From: Ceriagrion tenellum
Taxonomy: Eukaryota; Arthropoda; Insecta; Odonata; Coenagrionidae
Assembly (NCBI GenBank): GCA_963169105.1
Contig: OY720632.1
Location: 3,906,001-3,970,000, forward strand
Direction: 5' to 3'
DNA: 64,000 bases
Positions 44,845 through 55,365 of this stretch are shown in pieces. The notes beneath the pieces were generated by a model. The model did no database searches. It was not told the DNA's origin and worked only from the letters and a program-made list of their open reading frames with translations. Position 1 is the first letter of the stretch; every line of letters begins with the position of its first letter. Made by a program: the position numbers and the translations under genes.

Positions 44845-45120
44845 TTGAATGCCAAATATATGTATGTACACGAGAGAAGTGATCAAGCGGTCATTCACTC
44901 ACAAGACGGCTCAAGAGAACCGGGGAACGACGTGGCAATCTATGAACCTGGGTGCTATTTAAGCAGTAATGAGTCAGCTTGTCCCATATTTTTGTTATCC
45001 GTGCATGAAAGAGGACCAGCAGTCATTCATCTCTGCGTGCACCTGAAAAACAGTCAGCGTGTCTACTACAACGAACACAACGTACAAGATATGTTACGAA
45101 CACCTCAAATGACACGCTGA
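44845..45120 (+). pseudogene. Helitron Rep/helicase fragment
   Basis: The frame reads AKYMYVHERSDQAV, then YEPGCYLSSNESACPIFLLS, then VHERGPAVIHLCVHLKNSQR and VYYNEHNV. This matches, in order, the Helitron stretch KYINKGSDQAV ... RYISSNEAVWRI ... IHERXPAVXHLAVHLENGQR then VYF, the region between Rep and helicase. It ends at a TGA (45118-45120) soon before the Helitron 3' terminus, so it is an internally deleted remnant. Confidence 0.75.
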
Positions 45121-45207
45121 CTGTATTCTTCAGGGTTTGTGGTTTTCTTATAAAATAAGTTCTATTTTTTTCACACCCGTTGAATTTCACCGGGCACCTT
45201 CGGCTAG
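45121..45207 (+). mobile_element. Helitron 3' terminus, plus orientation
   Basis: The sequence runs CACACCCGTTGAATTTCACC then GGGCACCTTCGGCTAG and is followed by T. CCCG and CGGG can pair as the small hairpin that precedes the terminal CTAG. It follows the Rep/helicase fragment in the same orientation. The 5' TC terminus was not located. Confidence 0.6.
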
Positions 45208-45536
45208 TGTGATATTATTTGTGTCGGGAAGTTTAACCCACGTAATGTAGAAACGGTAGAAACTAAGATAAACATCGTGGCTCGATTCTCTCTCTCGGTC
45301 GTATGTTTTATGTAGCCTACTGAGTCATGGCAACAGTAGTTATATACTCAAGATATTGATATTGATGTAGATAAATAAATAGTTCAGTGAAAGTATCTTC
45401 CCGGCATATTCATAATTAAAACACGTTTTCCGGTCGGAGATAAAGCGGTTGAAGTAGTTGAATTTCACGTGGTACGTGGTCCTCGCGAAGGGAATCGAAA
45501 TTCTTCCTCATCTTAGCTGATAGTTGAGTTATAGTT

Positions 45537-46384
45537 ATGGCACATTTAGTCGACGTCGTGTACGATGAGTGCTCAAATGACTCCACAGCGAGTATCGTGA
45601 GTCTCGAGGGGAGCCGCCGAAGGTACAAAATGTTGCATGGAGTGTTTCATTTTTACAGTGATGACACGACGGTTGAGGTGAGGGACGTTGAAAAATATAT
45701 AAACGGGCTGGCGATAAGGGGCAGTGACTACACCATTTCGTGGGAGAAAGAGATGCAGAAAGTGCTTCTGGTGTTTATCGGAGGTGGGTAAAGTATAGTA
45801 GTTGTACTGCTTGTTGTTCCATACAATTCTTTAGTCGTGCTAACGCAATTGCGAATTTAAGCATTCATGTATAACTTTTTTTGAATGGATGCGAATTTAC
45901 CTAGTGTACAATTTCTTACAACATACGAATGTTGGAGGGTATGACGAGGCCTTGTCTCATCACAGTTAATTTAAATTTCTAGTCTCTTTATTTTCATGTA
46001 GTGATTAGGCACACATGGGGAGTGCAGCGAGGCACACCTGGCCTTCGAGAAACTTAGGGATGCGGACGTTTACCCTAGAGAAGCAGCATCGGTCTGCGAT
46101 CAGCCAAGCATGGTGAAGGAGATGATTAAAAGGATTCGGGGACGTTGTTTAAAAAAAAGACAACAGAAAACAAGACCGGGAAGGAGAACAAAGAAATGAG
46201 AGAGAAAAGTTTGCTCTCAAATGTCTCCTCCCATGGATGCAATTTGGAATGGGATGCCCCGCGCCGGTGACTGCTGTTGACGTGCTGTCGCAATCTGTAG
46301 TGGAGGCTGAAATACGCCTGGAACGTTCCCCCTTGTTCCTAATTACTCCCAGCGAGACATCGAACATCATAGATCTTGGGCCAG
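45537..46384 (+). CDS. Spliced gene of unknown function inside the TIR element
   Basis: Exon 1 (45537-45783) starts with ATG and MAHLVDVVYDECSNDSTAS, then HGVFHFYSDDTTVEVRDVEK, ending at GAG|GTGGGT in phase 1. Exon 2 starts at 46009 after TGATTAG and keeps the frame: THGECSEAHLAFEKLRDADV, then SMVKEMIKRIRGRCLKKRQQ and a basic tail to TGA at 46197-46199 (145 residues). An A8 run at 46151-46158 precedes a second open frame, one base over, with EKFALKCLLPWMQFGMGCPA and VLSQSVVEAEIRLERSP to a donor CCAG|GTAAAG at 46384. The true protein may cross this run. No domain recognised; the basic cluster could be a nuclear signal. It could be the element's own gene or a captured one. Confidence 0.55.
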
Positions 46385-46929
46385 GTAAAGTTTGTTTAAA
46401 CAAATTGGTATAGGTTCATCAGATACAGCATTTTTTCCTTCTTAAAATCACCCATTTCCTTCTTCTTCGCATATTTTTCAGTTTCGTCTATAGGTACAAA
46501 CATATTTTGAAGGTGACATTTTTCATTGTTATTTTTTTTAATGTCATGATTTTTTAATGTTTGTTTTGTAAATCTGTATTATGATTTATATATTTAAATT
46601 AAATATGATATTTAAGGAAAGTTTAAATTAATTTTTTTCTGACATTTGAACTTGTTATTATCTACCTCATCGTTTTCCCACCCTACCTACAAATTTAGTG
46701 TTTGGAACTTAGAAGGTCAAGTACTGAGTCCTCTTGTCGGTTGAATGCTGTTTCAAGTAAGCCCGGCTTGTAAGGAGTCGCGTACGCGATATGGAGGGTA
46801 ATGGTGTGCAGTAAAAATAATAGGGATGTAACGTAGAAGACGGATTACAAGTCAGCAACTGTAGTTACTGACTTGTAATACCGCGGAGGAGAGTTGAATA
46901 TGGTGGGGATCTAGTGTAGCCCACTGTTT

Positions 46930-47260
46930 GATTACAGTCCAATACCATCGGGGAAGAGTGTTTTTAATACAGTTGGGAGCTGGTGTAGACGACGGTTTGA
47001 TTACAGTCCGGAACCATCGAGGAAGAGGGTTTGAATTCAGTCTGGGGATAGCGCGGAGGACTGATAGAATACAGTTTGAATGGTTTGAAGCCGTAAAAAC
47101 ATCTGAGCCGCGAGCGGCGAAAGTGCCTTCAAAGTGAATTCAGGCTGTATTCAAACACGCTTCGTATTGTGACGTCACAGTGTTTCACTTTTTTCCCCCA
47201 ATTAGATGTGTGTTTGAAGTCAGTTTGAGCATACGCGTCTTGATGACTGTTTGAATACAG
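46930..47260. repeat. Subterminal motif array of the TIR element, right side
   Basis: Repeats close to GTTTGAATACAGT at about 46965, 47003, 47028, 47065, 47140 (inverted), 47215 and 47250, spaced irregularly. Mirrors the TGTATTCAAACTG series at 43950-44200. Confidence 0.7.
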
Positions 47261-47360
47261 TTCGAAATAGGTTTGACCGGGAAAATTTTTATACGGGTAT
47301 GCACGCAATTGTGATGCATGGAATATCGAAACACAGCGAACATAAATTGAAATGTCAAAC

Positions 47361-47384
47361 CACGGAGTAGGATCCTACTCCGTG
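47361..47384. repeat. Perfect 24-bp palindrome
   Basis: CACGGAGTAGGA immediately followed by its exact reverse complement TCCTACTCCGTG, no loop. Just outside the TIR element. Confidence 0.95.
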
Positions 47385-48585
47385 TGTCAAAACAACGCCA
47401 AGTGACGACGCGAGTGCGACGACTTGCGCATGTATCGATGCGTACGTCAAATGCCTCAGAATTCGACATCAGCGCCACCTATGGTGCACAAACATAACTA
47501 TAAATTATTCTCTTTGAGTCAGGTACAAGAACTAAATAAAACAGTGCAAGAGCTATCCTGGTGCGAATATAAAGTGACCACAACCTAGTACTCATGGACA
47601 GTCACCTTCGATATAAGAAAATTAAGAAGATAAAGTGTGAACTGAGATGAGACGCGAAAATACTGGCTGAACAAAGGATCAGAGAAAGAGATTCGCCACA
47701 ACCGTTGACATGAAACTAGAAAATGAAGGAGAAATGGGCACCTAAGACGAATTGGGATGAGAGCTGAAGTGGACAGTCTCCTTCCTTTCTCTCTCCTCCA
47801 ACTGCAGCTGATCACTTGAAGATCGCATAGCAACAACATTTAAATGTGATTGGTGGACAGCTTATAGGCCGTAGAGAGCAGCTTATAGCGAACTAGTACC
47901 TACCGCGTCAAAACACATCAATCATGAAATCACGTGGGTCGGTCAGTATGATAGCGATCATTCATGTTAGCTGGCATTGCTGGTTCAGTATCACATTACA
48001 CTGGAAACCGATCGTGCAAGCGAGGATTCTTGAACTTTCACTGGATAAAAGTATCGAGTGATACGGGCTTCAACTAGAAAAGAACCATCCAGTCGCGTCC
48101 CGATTCCCTCTCTTTTTTTAAATCCCACCGTTGTACCCTAGTGGTTTGCGAGCATTTCAACACCGAATTCCCGAATCCGCGAGAAACGAGAAAATGAGGT
48201 CCGGTGGACAAAGGAAAGCGCATTGAAGAAGCATTGCTATCATCGTTGCATCCGATTCGTTACAATGGAGGTGTCGCACAACAGCCTCAGCATTGATGAA
48301 TAGAATTATCCTTTTATTTCTCAAGTTAACTTCCATCATTGGTCGTGCAATCCTGACATTGGTTGCTTACCCGCTGTCCTCCATCCTCCCCCGACTAACG
48401 CTAGGTCCCTTCCTTCATGGTAGCTTTTCCCATCTACTTCCCTCTTCATTTGGTCCATTAACTTACACCTAAGTCTTCCTCTGGCTACTTATCTCTCTAT
48501 TTCACCTTCAATTATGTTTTTTATTTATTGTATTTATTTACTTGATAAAAATATCACATACAGCATGAATCCATTTTATGGTGAA
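47385..48585. other. Unassigned intergenic sequence
   Basis: Contains at about 47515-47570 a block (AGAACTAAATAAAACAGTGC, then AAGAGCTATCCTG) that recurs in similar form at about 53025-53090. No gene recognised. Confidence 0.5.
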
Positions 48586-49130
48586 CTAGCGGAAGGTACC
48601 CGTTCAAAATTCAACGGGTGTGAAATACGTTGAACTTATTTTATAATATCGATACCAATCGAAATGTATCGTAATGTATCGCACACGACGTATTTCTTAC
48701 TTATGTTCTGGGCCTATATTCACCATGTATCCATATGAGGTTCTGCTTCAACAATGCTATTGGTTGTCAAGGGGACAGAGTACCAAAAACGTTGAATTTT
48801 CAACAATTTTATGATTGTTATTTAAAAATATAAAGTGAATCAGTTGAAAAATAACAATTGATTGCAATAGTGAGAAAGCCTTTGTTGCGACTTTGTATGA
48901 CCATTATTACTAATATAAATATGCAATGGAAAAATGGTTTGCATGCTATAAAAACGAACTTTATATGTATATCTTATGGAAAAGCTTTTACTCGTCTGGA
49001 GTCAAATCGCAGGCCATATTGTAAATAAAAAGCAGCCATAAACCATTCGAGTGACATAAGGAATCATTTTACAAAGTTTTACGTCATTCAGTGCAGTGGT
49101 CTGATAGTTATTAGTCACCGCACATCCACA
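48586..49130 (-). mobile_element. Helitron-like 3' terminus, minus orientation (extent uncertain)
   Basis: On the minus strand it ends ACGGGTACCTTCCGCTAG followed by T. It shares CAACGGGTGTGAAA with the terminus at 45150-45207 and so belongs to the same family. The other end is unknown; 49130 is an arbitrary limit before the next element. Confidence 0.45.
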
Positions 49131-49139
49131 CTTTCTCTT

Positions 49140-50760
49140 TTATATATAAGAAGAAAGAAGAAGAAGAAGATGAATAGCAAAAAAAGGACACAAACGTAAA
49201 TGTAAAACAAGAAGAAGGTGCCTAACAAACGGAACATGGGGAGATCGTAAAAATTACTTTGTTTCAGAATGACATAAGGCTGGGTTAGCGAAGACTTTGG
49301 AAGCTAAAGTGAAAGGGTCGATGTTCTCAGGAAAGGAACTGACAAGAGATGAGAGGCGAAAAATGAGGGTGGGGACCAGGTGTGAAAGTGATAATCCGAG
49401 AGTATATACGTAGGCACATGGGGCAGTGAGTGAGCCCTGGGGAGTATTCTGAAATGTATCAACGAAACATTGTCGGGGCAGTCAATGGTTGAGTTCAGTG
49501 TGCTACGGGTAAGTTTAACATCAGTTTTAAGGAAGGTATCATCAAGATTATTAACGGAGAGTGAGGGCAAGACAGCATCTGAAGGTAGGTTGAGGAGATT
49601 TGGCATTCCGTTTTTAACAAGATGTGTGAAGAAGTTAGTGATATTTAGCAGAGATTTAACATTAGTTGGGGCTGACATTGACCATATAGGGGACCAGTAG
49701 GAGAGAATGGGGAGAACAAGAGATATGACTAAGGACGATAACGCTATGGGACCTCTAATTTGTGTGAAACGGTATAGTAGGCCTAACATAAGAGGGACAT
49801 GGCTTTACTTTTTATGTGTGTGGCATACAGATGTTTCTGGTCCGTTATTACACCAATAACTTTTACTGATGGAACTCTGGTCAATGGGGTGGAGTTGATT
49901 GTGTATTTGAAATATTTTGGTGATTTTCAAAGAGAAATAGTCATGACGTTAGATTCACAAGGGTTTAAATTTACCAAGTGCACCAATCCGACGTCTTATT
50001 CACGGCATTTTAGGTGCAATGGCAGTCAGAGGAGTCGACGATTAGTTTACATATCTTGCAGTCATCTGCGAAAAGAAGGGCATGGGTTTTGGAAAGAAGA
50101 AGTTGAGAAGGATGATCATTGATGATAAATAAATTAAAAAGATATGGTCCAAGGACACTGACCTGGGGATACTCTAGACGCCACCTCGGACCATGGAGAA
50201 GAGAAACCGGGAGGTGTTACTCGCTGTTTTCTGTTTCAAAGGAAGCTGGATAGGAGATTGAGAAAGAAACCGCGGTGGATGCCGAAATGATGTTTGAGTT
50301 TTTGAAGAAGTAGGGAATGATTGAAGGAGACAATAGCTTTGGAGAAATCGAGGAGAACAGTATGGAGCTGAGCCGACTTCTCAATGTCATTGACGGCGTG
50401 AAGCTGAAAGGCGGCGAGGTTGGTCAAGCAACATCTGCCTGGGAGGAAACCATACTGATGGGGGGGGATAGAGAGGGAGACGTGATGTAATATATCCGGT
50501 CGAGAATAATTCTCTCACGCAGACGGACGAAAGGACAGGAAGTATATAGATGAGATAATAGTGGGAGACAACAGTTTTAGGACCAGTTTTATGGATTGGA
50601 ATGATGTTTTGGGGTTTACCATTGGGAGGGAAAGGATTCGTGGGAAAAGCAGCGATTTAACAGGAGAGTCAGAGGTAATGCGAGGGAGGAGACACAGGTA
50701 CGAACGAGTTTCGGGCTGAGACCATCGCAACCGGGAGAGCGATGGAGAGGGATTCAGAAA
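49140..50760 (-). pseudogene. CR1/Jockey-like non-LTR retrotransposon, RT region
   Basis: Reading down the minus strand from 50745: DGLSPKLVRTCVSSLALPL, then YGFLPGRCCLTNLAAFQLHA, then VLLDFSKAIVSFNHSLLLQK (50236-50427), then QVSVLGPYLFNLFI and the catalytic LLFADDCKICK (about 50050-50150). The C-terminal part (49304-49789) has MLGLLYRFTQIRGPIALSSL and VLPILSYWSPIWS. Several frame changes. The 3' side (about 49148-49169) has a GAA/TTC microsatellite that may be its tail. Confidence 0.88.
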
Positions 50761-50850
50761 TGAAATTCATACACCTGCATCTACGAAATACCGTGCAGGC
50801 CACCCACCACTAGGGTGTGTGGCACGGGGTGATTCCACACCAGGCCTGCA
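50761..50850 (+). repeat. Conserved arthropod repeat motif, copy A
   Basis: CACCTGCATCTACGAAATAC, then CGTGCAGGCCACC, then AGGGTGTGTGGCACGGGGTG. The same layout occurs at 53085-53150 (copy B) and in weaker form at about 29455-29510 inside the pogo element. Confidence 0.7.
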
Positions 50851-51617
50851 GCACTCATCCCAGTCCAAATCAGAACCGCGCACGTTCCCCCGAATGCCAG
50901 GCGCAGGCCATAAACAGTCAGGGCAACGGTACGCAGTCAGACCACGAACCAGGAGAGTAATACGTAGAAGAACATGCTACCATGCAGTGCACTACTCAAG
51001 ATACAACTACTGGTTAGTATTATTAATGAGACAGATAAATACCACTTCAAGGCACTGAAACATGCAGGAGTATATCATGCCGGAGATTACGTGTGAGGTT
51101 AGTATCTACAATTCATGTTAAGATATTTAGCACTACGGGGGAGGGGGAAGGGATCTCCTTGGAGGCAACGGTCGAGAGAAGAAAGTCCGGCGTTGCTTGG
51201 TCACGGGTGGGTTGAAGAGACATTATGGCGAGACATGTGTGGGCCATTAATGAAATAATCACAGATTAATAGTGATCCATAGGCGTTGAGTGGATGGCCA
51301 ATCGCAGGGGAAACACAGCGGATGGACAAATTGAAGTCATGTTCTTCAAAAACCCATTGCGTATCAGGTTGTGTCCAATCCATCTGGTTCTTGTTTTCTG
51401 TATGGTGTCCCATACGGTTCTCTTCTGTAAACTCCTCTGTAAACTTCATCATTTCTTACTTTGTCCGTCCATTTTATCTTCATGCATTCTCCTCCAGCAC
51501 CAGGTTTCGAAGGCTTCTAGTCTTTTCTGGTCAGCTTTTCCAAATGGTCCATGCTTCCGATCCATAAGAGTGCACCACGCTCCACACGAATGCTTTCACA
51601 CACTATCTCATTGTTTG

Positions 51618-52502
51618 CAGTGATGGGTCGTTCATGATCGATTCGTTCAAAATGATTGAATCACCAAGTGAGTCAAATAACTATTGATTCATTTCGGGAA
51701 AATGATTCGATCATTCAGTCATTTTGTGCTTCCGTCTGCCGTGTGATTGAATGTAATATTAAGTGGAAAAACATATTCACATGTACGTTATCCGTTATGT
51801 CTAGTCATGAAATTTCACATAGATATCTTCATGGGCATAAATCCATTAATATTTGGTAAGTGAGTTTATGTTTGTATAGTATAGTTAGAGACAAGGCGCT
51901 CATTTTAAAAACGATGAAATTTAACCCTTGTTACAATATCAGCGCATCATTACAGTTGGTAAACTTGATAAGAATTTTAATTGCTTGCTCAGTTGAAAGC
52001 TCCTAATTGAATGGAATTCAATTCAGCAGATCAGAAAACATTCATGCACATTAATTTGTGTACTCTGGGCTAGTGATTTATTTTTCATGTACATAGTTTG
52101 ACGTTATTCTTCTTGAAATCAGAGTCTGTGACAGTTTTGCCTCTAAATATTCTCGTGACTATAGTACTTGGAAATCTCCAATTTAATGCGAATCCAAAAT
52201 TTGTGGAATATGGAAATCAATCAGCCTTCCTAAATTTCTAAGCACGATAGTAATTATTCGAAATGAATTATTCAAATCATTCAAATAGATATAATGGCAT
52301 CAATAAGCATCATTCGAGTGTTTGAGTCTCTTCAATCTTGATTCATTCGAGTCTTTCGATTCACGTGAGTCTCGTGATTCATCTAATCAATCTGACTTAC
52401 GAGTCTTAATGAATCAAATGATTGAATCAGTTGATTGAATATTTTAAGTGACTCGAATCAAAATGATTGAATCACTAAAATGATCGACTTAGTCCATCTC
52501 TA
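51618..52502. mobile_element. hAT-type MITE with perfect 8-bp target duplication
   Basis: Ends CAGTGATGGGTCGTTCATGA and, inverted at the right, TAGAGATGGACTAAGTCGAT. ATTGTTTG is present exactly at 51610-51617 and 52503-52510. Interior AT-rich with many GATTGAATCA/ATTCGA motifs; no ORF. Inserted into the non-LTR fragment at 51200-52990. Confidence 0.92.
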
Positions 52503-52528
52503 ATTGTTTGTAGTCCTTTTTAAATATA

Positions 52529-52616
52529 GAAGTCATTGGTGTTGGTTGCCATGTGGCAGATGTTTATTTTATGAAGTCATTGGTGCTGGTTGCCATGTGG
52601 CAGATGTTAGTTTTAT
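52529..52616 (+). repeat. Tandem duplication, 2 x 44 bp
   Basis: The unit starts GAAGTCATTGGTG and contains GGTTGCCATGTGGCAGATGT; copies begin at 52529 and 52573 and differ at a few bases. Confidence 0.9.
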
Positions 52617-53084
52617 GGTTACTCAGTAAACAGACTAGTTGGTGATATTGATTTTGTATTGTTGATGAAGGATTAAAAGAAATCAACAAGACGTCAACTG
52701 ATAAGTTTTTGCTTAAATCAGCAAAACAAAACAGTCCTATCTGCTTTGAGCACAGCAGTTGTCTTTTTCCACGAACACCTTCTTAGCTTGGGCTATTCTC
52801 CGCTTGATGTCCGTTGTGCTTCTTCCGTCCCACGTGATGGTACTCCCGAGATATGAGTGAAGGAATCGACTTGCTCTAATTTCCCTCCTCTCTGGGTGAC
52901 TTCAGCATTCAGCTTCTCTCTTCTGCACACCAGGATTTTTCTATCTTCGAGCGCCACCCGCGTAGGAGTTACACATGGTAGATGCCAGGTGATATTGCCA
53001 GGTACCAAATAGACTAAATAGTTGTCAGAGTCAGAGACAAGAACCAAGTAAAGCAGTAAAAGAGCTATCCTGTTGCTGATATAA

Positions 53085-53150
53085 ATCTACATCTACGTGA
53101 TACCCTGCAAGCCACCTAAGGGGTGTGTGGCAGGGGGTGCTTCCACACCA
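53085..53150 (+). repeat. Conserved arthropod repeat motif, copy B
   Basis: CTACATCTACGTGATACCCT, then GCAAGCCACC, then GGGGTGTGTGGCAGGGGGTG. Clean copy of the motif at 50761-50850. Confidence 0.75.
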
Positions 53151-53163
53151 GTTTAGTTCACAC

Positions 53164-53412
53164 GGAGTTTAGTCTACTCTTATGTCTAAACTGACATGTC
53201 CATGTTTCACTACCTTACAATAAATAGGGTAGTAGCATTTTTTTGTACACAGCGATTTTCGCTTCCTTAGACAGGCACTCATTCCTTGATATGCTCCACA
53301 CGGTACCTACCACATTCCTTCCAGCATTCGCACGTCTCTTTATCTCGTCATCTGTCCGTCCATCTTTCGCAAACATCTTACCTAAGCACACAAAATCATC
53401 CACTTGTTCAAT
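53164..53412 (-). pseudogene. Non-LTR retrotransposon fragment (post-RT region)
   Basis: Minus-strand IEQVDDFVCLGKMFAKDG, then DDEIKRRANAGRNVVG and CLSKEAKIAVYKKMLLPYLL. It could be the far side of the non-LTR element at 56705-62540, split by the pogo element, though 60-70 residues expected between them are missing. Confidence 0.75.
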
Positions 53413-53684
53413 TAAGAGAATTCAATAAAATTGAATAATCCAACTCATCTTAATACACTTTATTCAATAAAAAATATTAAAAAAAAGAGGGACAACTTGA
53501 ATCTTAAAGCTAGTAAAAGAACATCTTTCAGAAAAACTTAAATTCCAAATAAAAATTGAACTTCCAACTAAAAAATTAAAACTTGAATTGACAATGAACG
53601 AAAAAGAATCCTAACTTCAAATATTGTATTACACTTTTCAAAATTTATTGTCTGCATCATCTGATAAATGTTCTAAGATCAGTC

Positions 53685-53894
53685 TTAATCCTCACTGCAG
53701 AAATCACAAAAATAATTGTCTGGAGTATCAACACCACTGCATTCGGAATGTGCCCATTTCCCACACCGTTTACATCTGAACCAAAGGTCATCGAAGCCAT
53801 ATTCTCCACAAACAAGGCAGTGTTCAACATCTTTAGATCTTACGTCAAAGGCATCAGCGACTTCATTATCGTTACATAAGTCTTTTTCGTCCAA
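53685..53894 (-). CDS. C-terminal PHD-like zinc finger segment of the pogo-like transposase
   Basis: The last 69 codons in one frame, ending in TGA at 53685. Spacing C-x2-C ... C-x2-C-x4-H-x2-C ... C-x2-C with WAHSECSG is the PHD-like treble-clef form that trails some animal pogo/Tigger transposases. It is not an independent gene; the upstream frame (54584-54123) belongs to the same protein's linker. Confidence 0.7.
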   Translation of the reverse strand: MDEKDLCNDNEVADAFDVRSKDVEHCLVCGEYGFDDLWFRCKRCGKWAHSECSGVDTPDNYFCDFCSED

Positions 53895-54861
53895 ATCCTG
53901 ATTTTCTTCACTTGAAGATTCATCAAATGTAATTCTACGGCTGTACGTCAGTTTTTTTTGTTTTTCTTAGAAGGAACACTACTTGTTTTTTCACTTTTTG
54001 CCACGCGTTTATTTTTCACTGAATGTCTTATTTTGGTTCTTTTTGTATTTTCTCGAATAATCGTTACAACCACATCTTTGGCAGCTGCTTCTTTCTTGGT
54101 GTTTTTTTTCTTTTCTTTTGGATTATTTTTCTTTAAGAATTTGTTTCATCGGAGTGGAAGTTAAAATACAGCTATGACCTTTACGATTTACATTTTCTTT
54201 CACTTTCGCTACGGCTGCTTTAGGAACTGGCGATAATTTATCTAACATCTGACAAAAAACCTCCCGGTCTTTTGATCTACTTCCTGATGACGTTCCAGAG
54301 CACCCAGGAACTCCAATTTGACCATCTACGCTGTGCACACCAAGTTGTTCTTCCATTGGTTCGTAGGTCTGATGAGGGTTGTTTTGTCCTGAGTTAGGAC
54401 AGGAATTTCCAGGCGTGTCGTTAGAATGGTCGTCTTCATCCTCTTGGTCGTCCTGAATGAAAGCAGGTCCTACTGCACCTTGAAATGGCGAATAGTCGTC
54501 TTCTTTAAACCTGTCTTCTTCATTTGTTGGGAATATTCCTGTGCTTACAAATCCAGAGACCCCCCTTTTCGATAGTTGCAACATTCATATATAAGCAACA
54601 TTTAAAATGCTAGCAGCATCATATGGGGTTGTTATCTTTCTGTAGACATTTGCTCGCATGCATTTGTCACACTCTCTGTTGAAAGCATTTTTTTAGCGGA
54701 CCAAAAAAATGAGCCATATCAAGTGGTTGCAACTTGCGGGACGTGTTGGGGAGGGATTGACATCATGTGGATATGGTTGTCTCGACAAAAATTGTACGAA
54801 TCCATGGAAATGTGGCTTCCATGATCATCGAGCACCAGCGGAACTGGATCCTCTTTTGATG

Positions 54862-55365
54862 AAATCAATGGTTGGCGAATTCACTTTGTGGAAATTACGA
54901 TTCATGTTAAGAATGAAACTACTTAGGTTTTTCCACCCAATACATTTAACCATAAATCAACCGGTTTCGGCCTTTTCAGGACATTATCAAGATTACAGAA
55001 TAAAAATACCCAAAAGACAGCACAGCTTATATACTAAATCTCAAGGAGATGGGAAGTGGTTGAAATAAGGGGGAGAAGGGTAAGGAGGGGGGGGGAATGA
55101 GAGGTGATTGGGCAAAACTGCAGTTAAAAGGAACAGACAGGTGGTGACGCCAGGTTCGAAGGACTATAGGGATGGAGGTGAGGGTACACTGGCACAGAGA
55201 ACAAGGGTGAGGCGGTTGAAGGGATTATGTCATTGAGTAGTCTCTCCCCGTGCACTCGGTGATAATATAGACTCAAAATTTTCCAGGAAGTCCAACTTCC
55301 TCCCCCTTTCACAAACATGCAACGGCCTCGGGGAAAAGTTGGATCTATGTCCTTCATCAATCAAA
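54862..55365. mobile_element. 504-bp insertion with 14-bp target duplication in the pogo-like gene
   Basis: ATCCTCTTTTGATG occurs at 54848-54861 and again at 55366-55379, so this is a clean insertion with a 14-bp duplication, pointing to target-primed retrotransposition. It holds CAACCGGTTTCGGCC and CATTATCAAG near its left, then a G-rich tract, similar to 25350-25830. Possibly a truncated Penelope-like or other retroelement. No ORF. Confidence 0.8.

Larger units (their letters stand above)
43930..47297. mobile_element. Unassigned TIR transposon with clustered subterminal motifs
   Basis: Left end CCCTAATAAAAATTTTCCC and reverse-complemented right end CCCGTATAAAAATTTTCCC; about 50 bp of TIR at roughly 85% identity, both abutting TA (43928-43929 and 47298-47299). 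Inside each end a motif close to TGTATTCAAACTG recurs about seven times: facing one way at 43950-44200 and the other way at 46930-47260. This resembles transposase-binding arrays. It encloses a Helitron fragment (ending at 45207) and a spliced gene of unknown type (45537-46384). The superfamily is not recognised. Confidence 0.7.
51200..52990 (-). pseudogene. Non-LTR retrotransposon fragment, split by a MITE
   Basis: Minus strand from 52990: RKILVCRREKLNAEVTQ, then KLEQVDSF and, after a frame change, YLGSTITWDGRSTTDIKRRI with AQAKKVFVEKDN (to about 52750). Beyond the MITE (51618-52502) the post-RT part continues from 51617: GSEAWTIWKADQKRLEAFET then WCWRRMHEDKM (about 51470-51560) and TRWIGH. 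Broken by frameshifts. The 8-bp target site ATTGTTTG is in its sequence. Confidence 0.8.

Noticed and set aside
49148..49169. GAA-repeat as an unusual expansion
   Set aside because: Short imperfect microsatellite, best read as the tail region of the neighbouring non-LTR element.
54709..55068. Plus-strand open frame of 119 codons
   Set aside because: Antisense to the pogo-like transposase and running across the left boundary of the 504-bp insertion.
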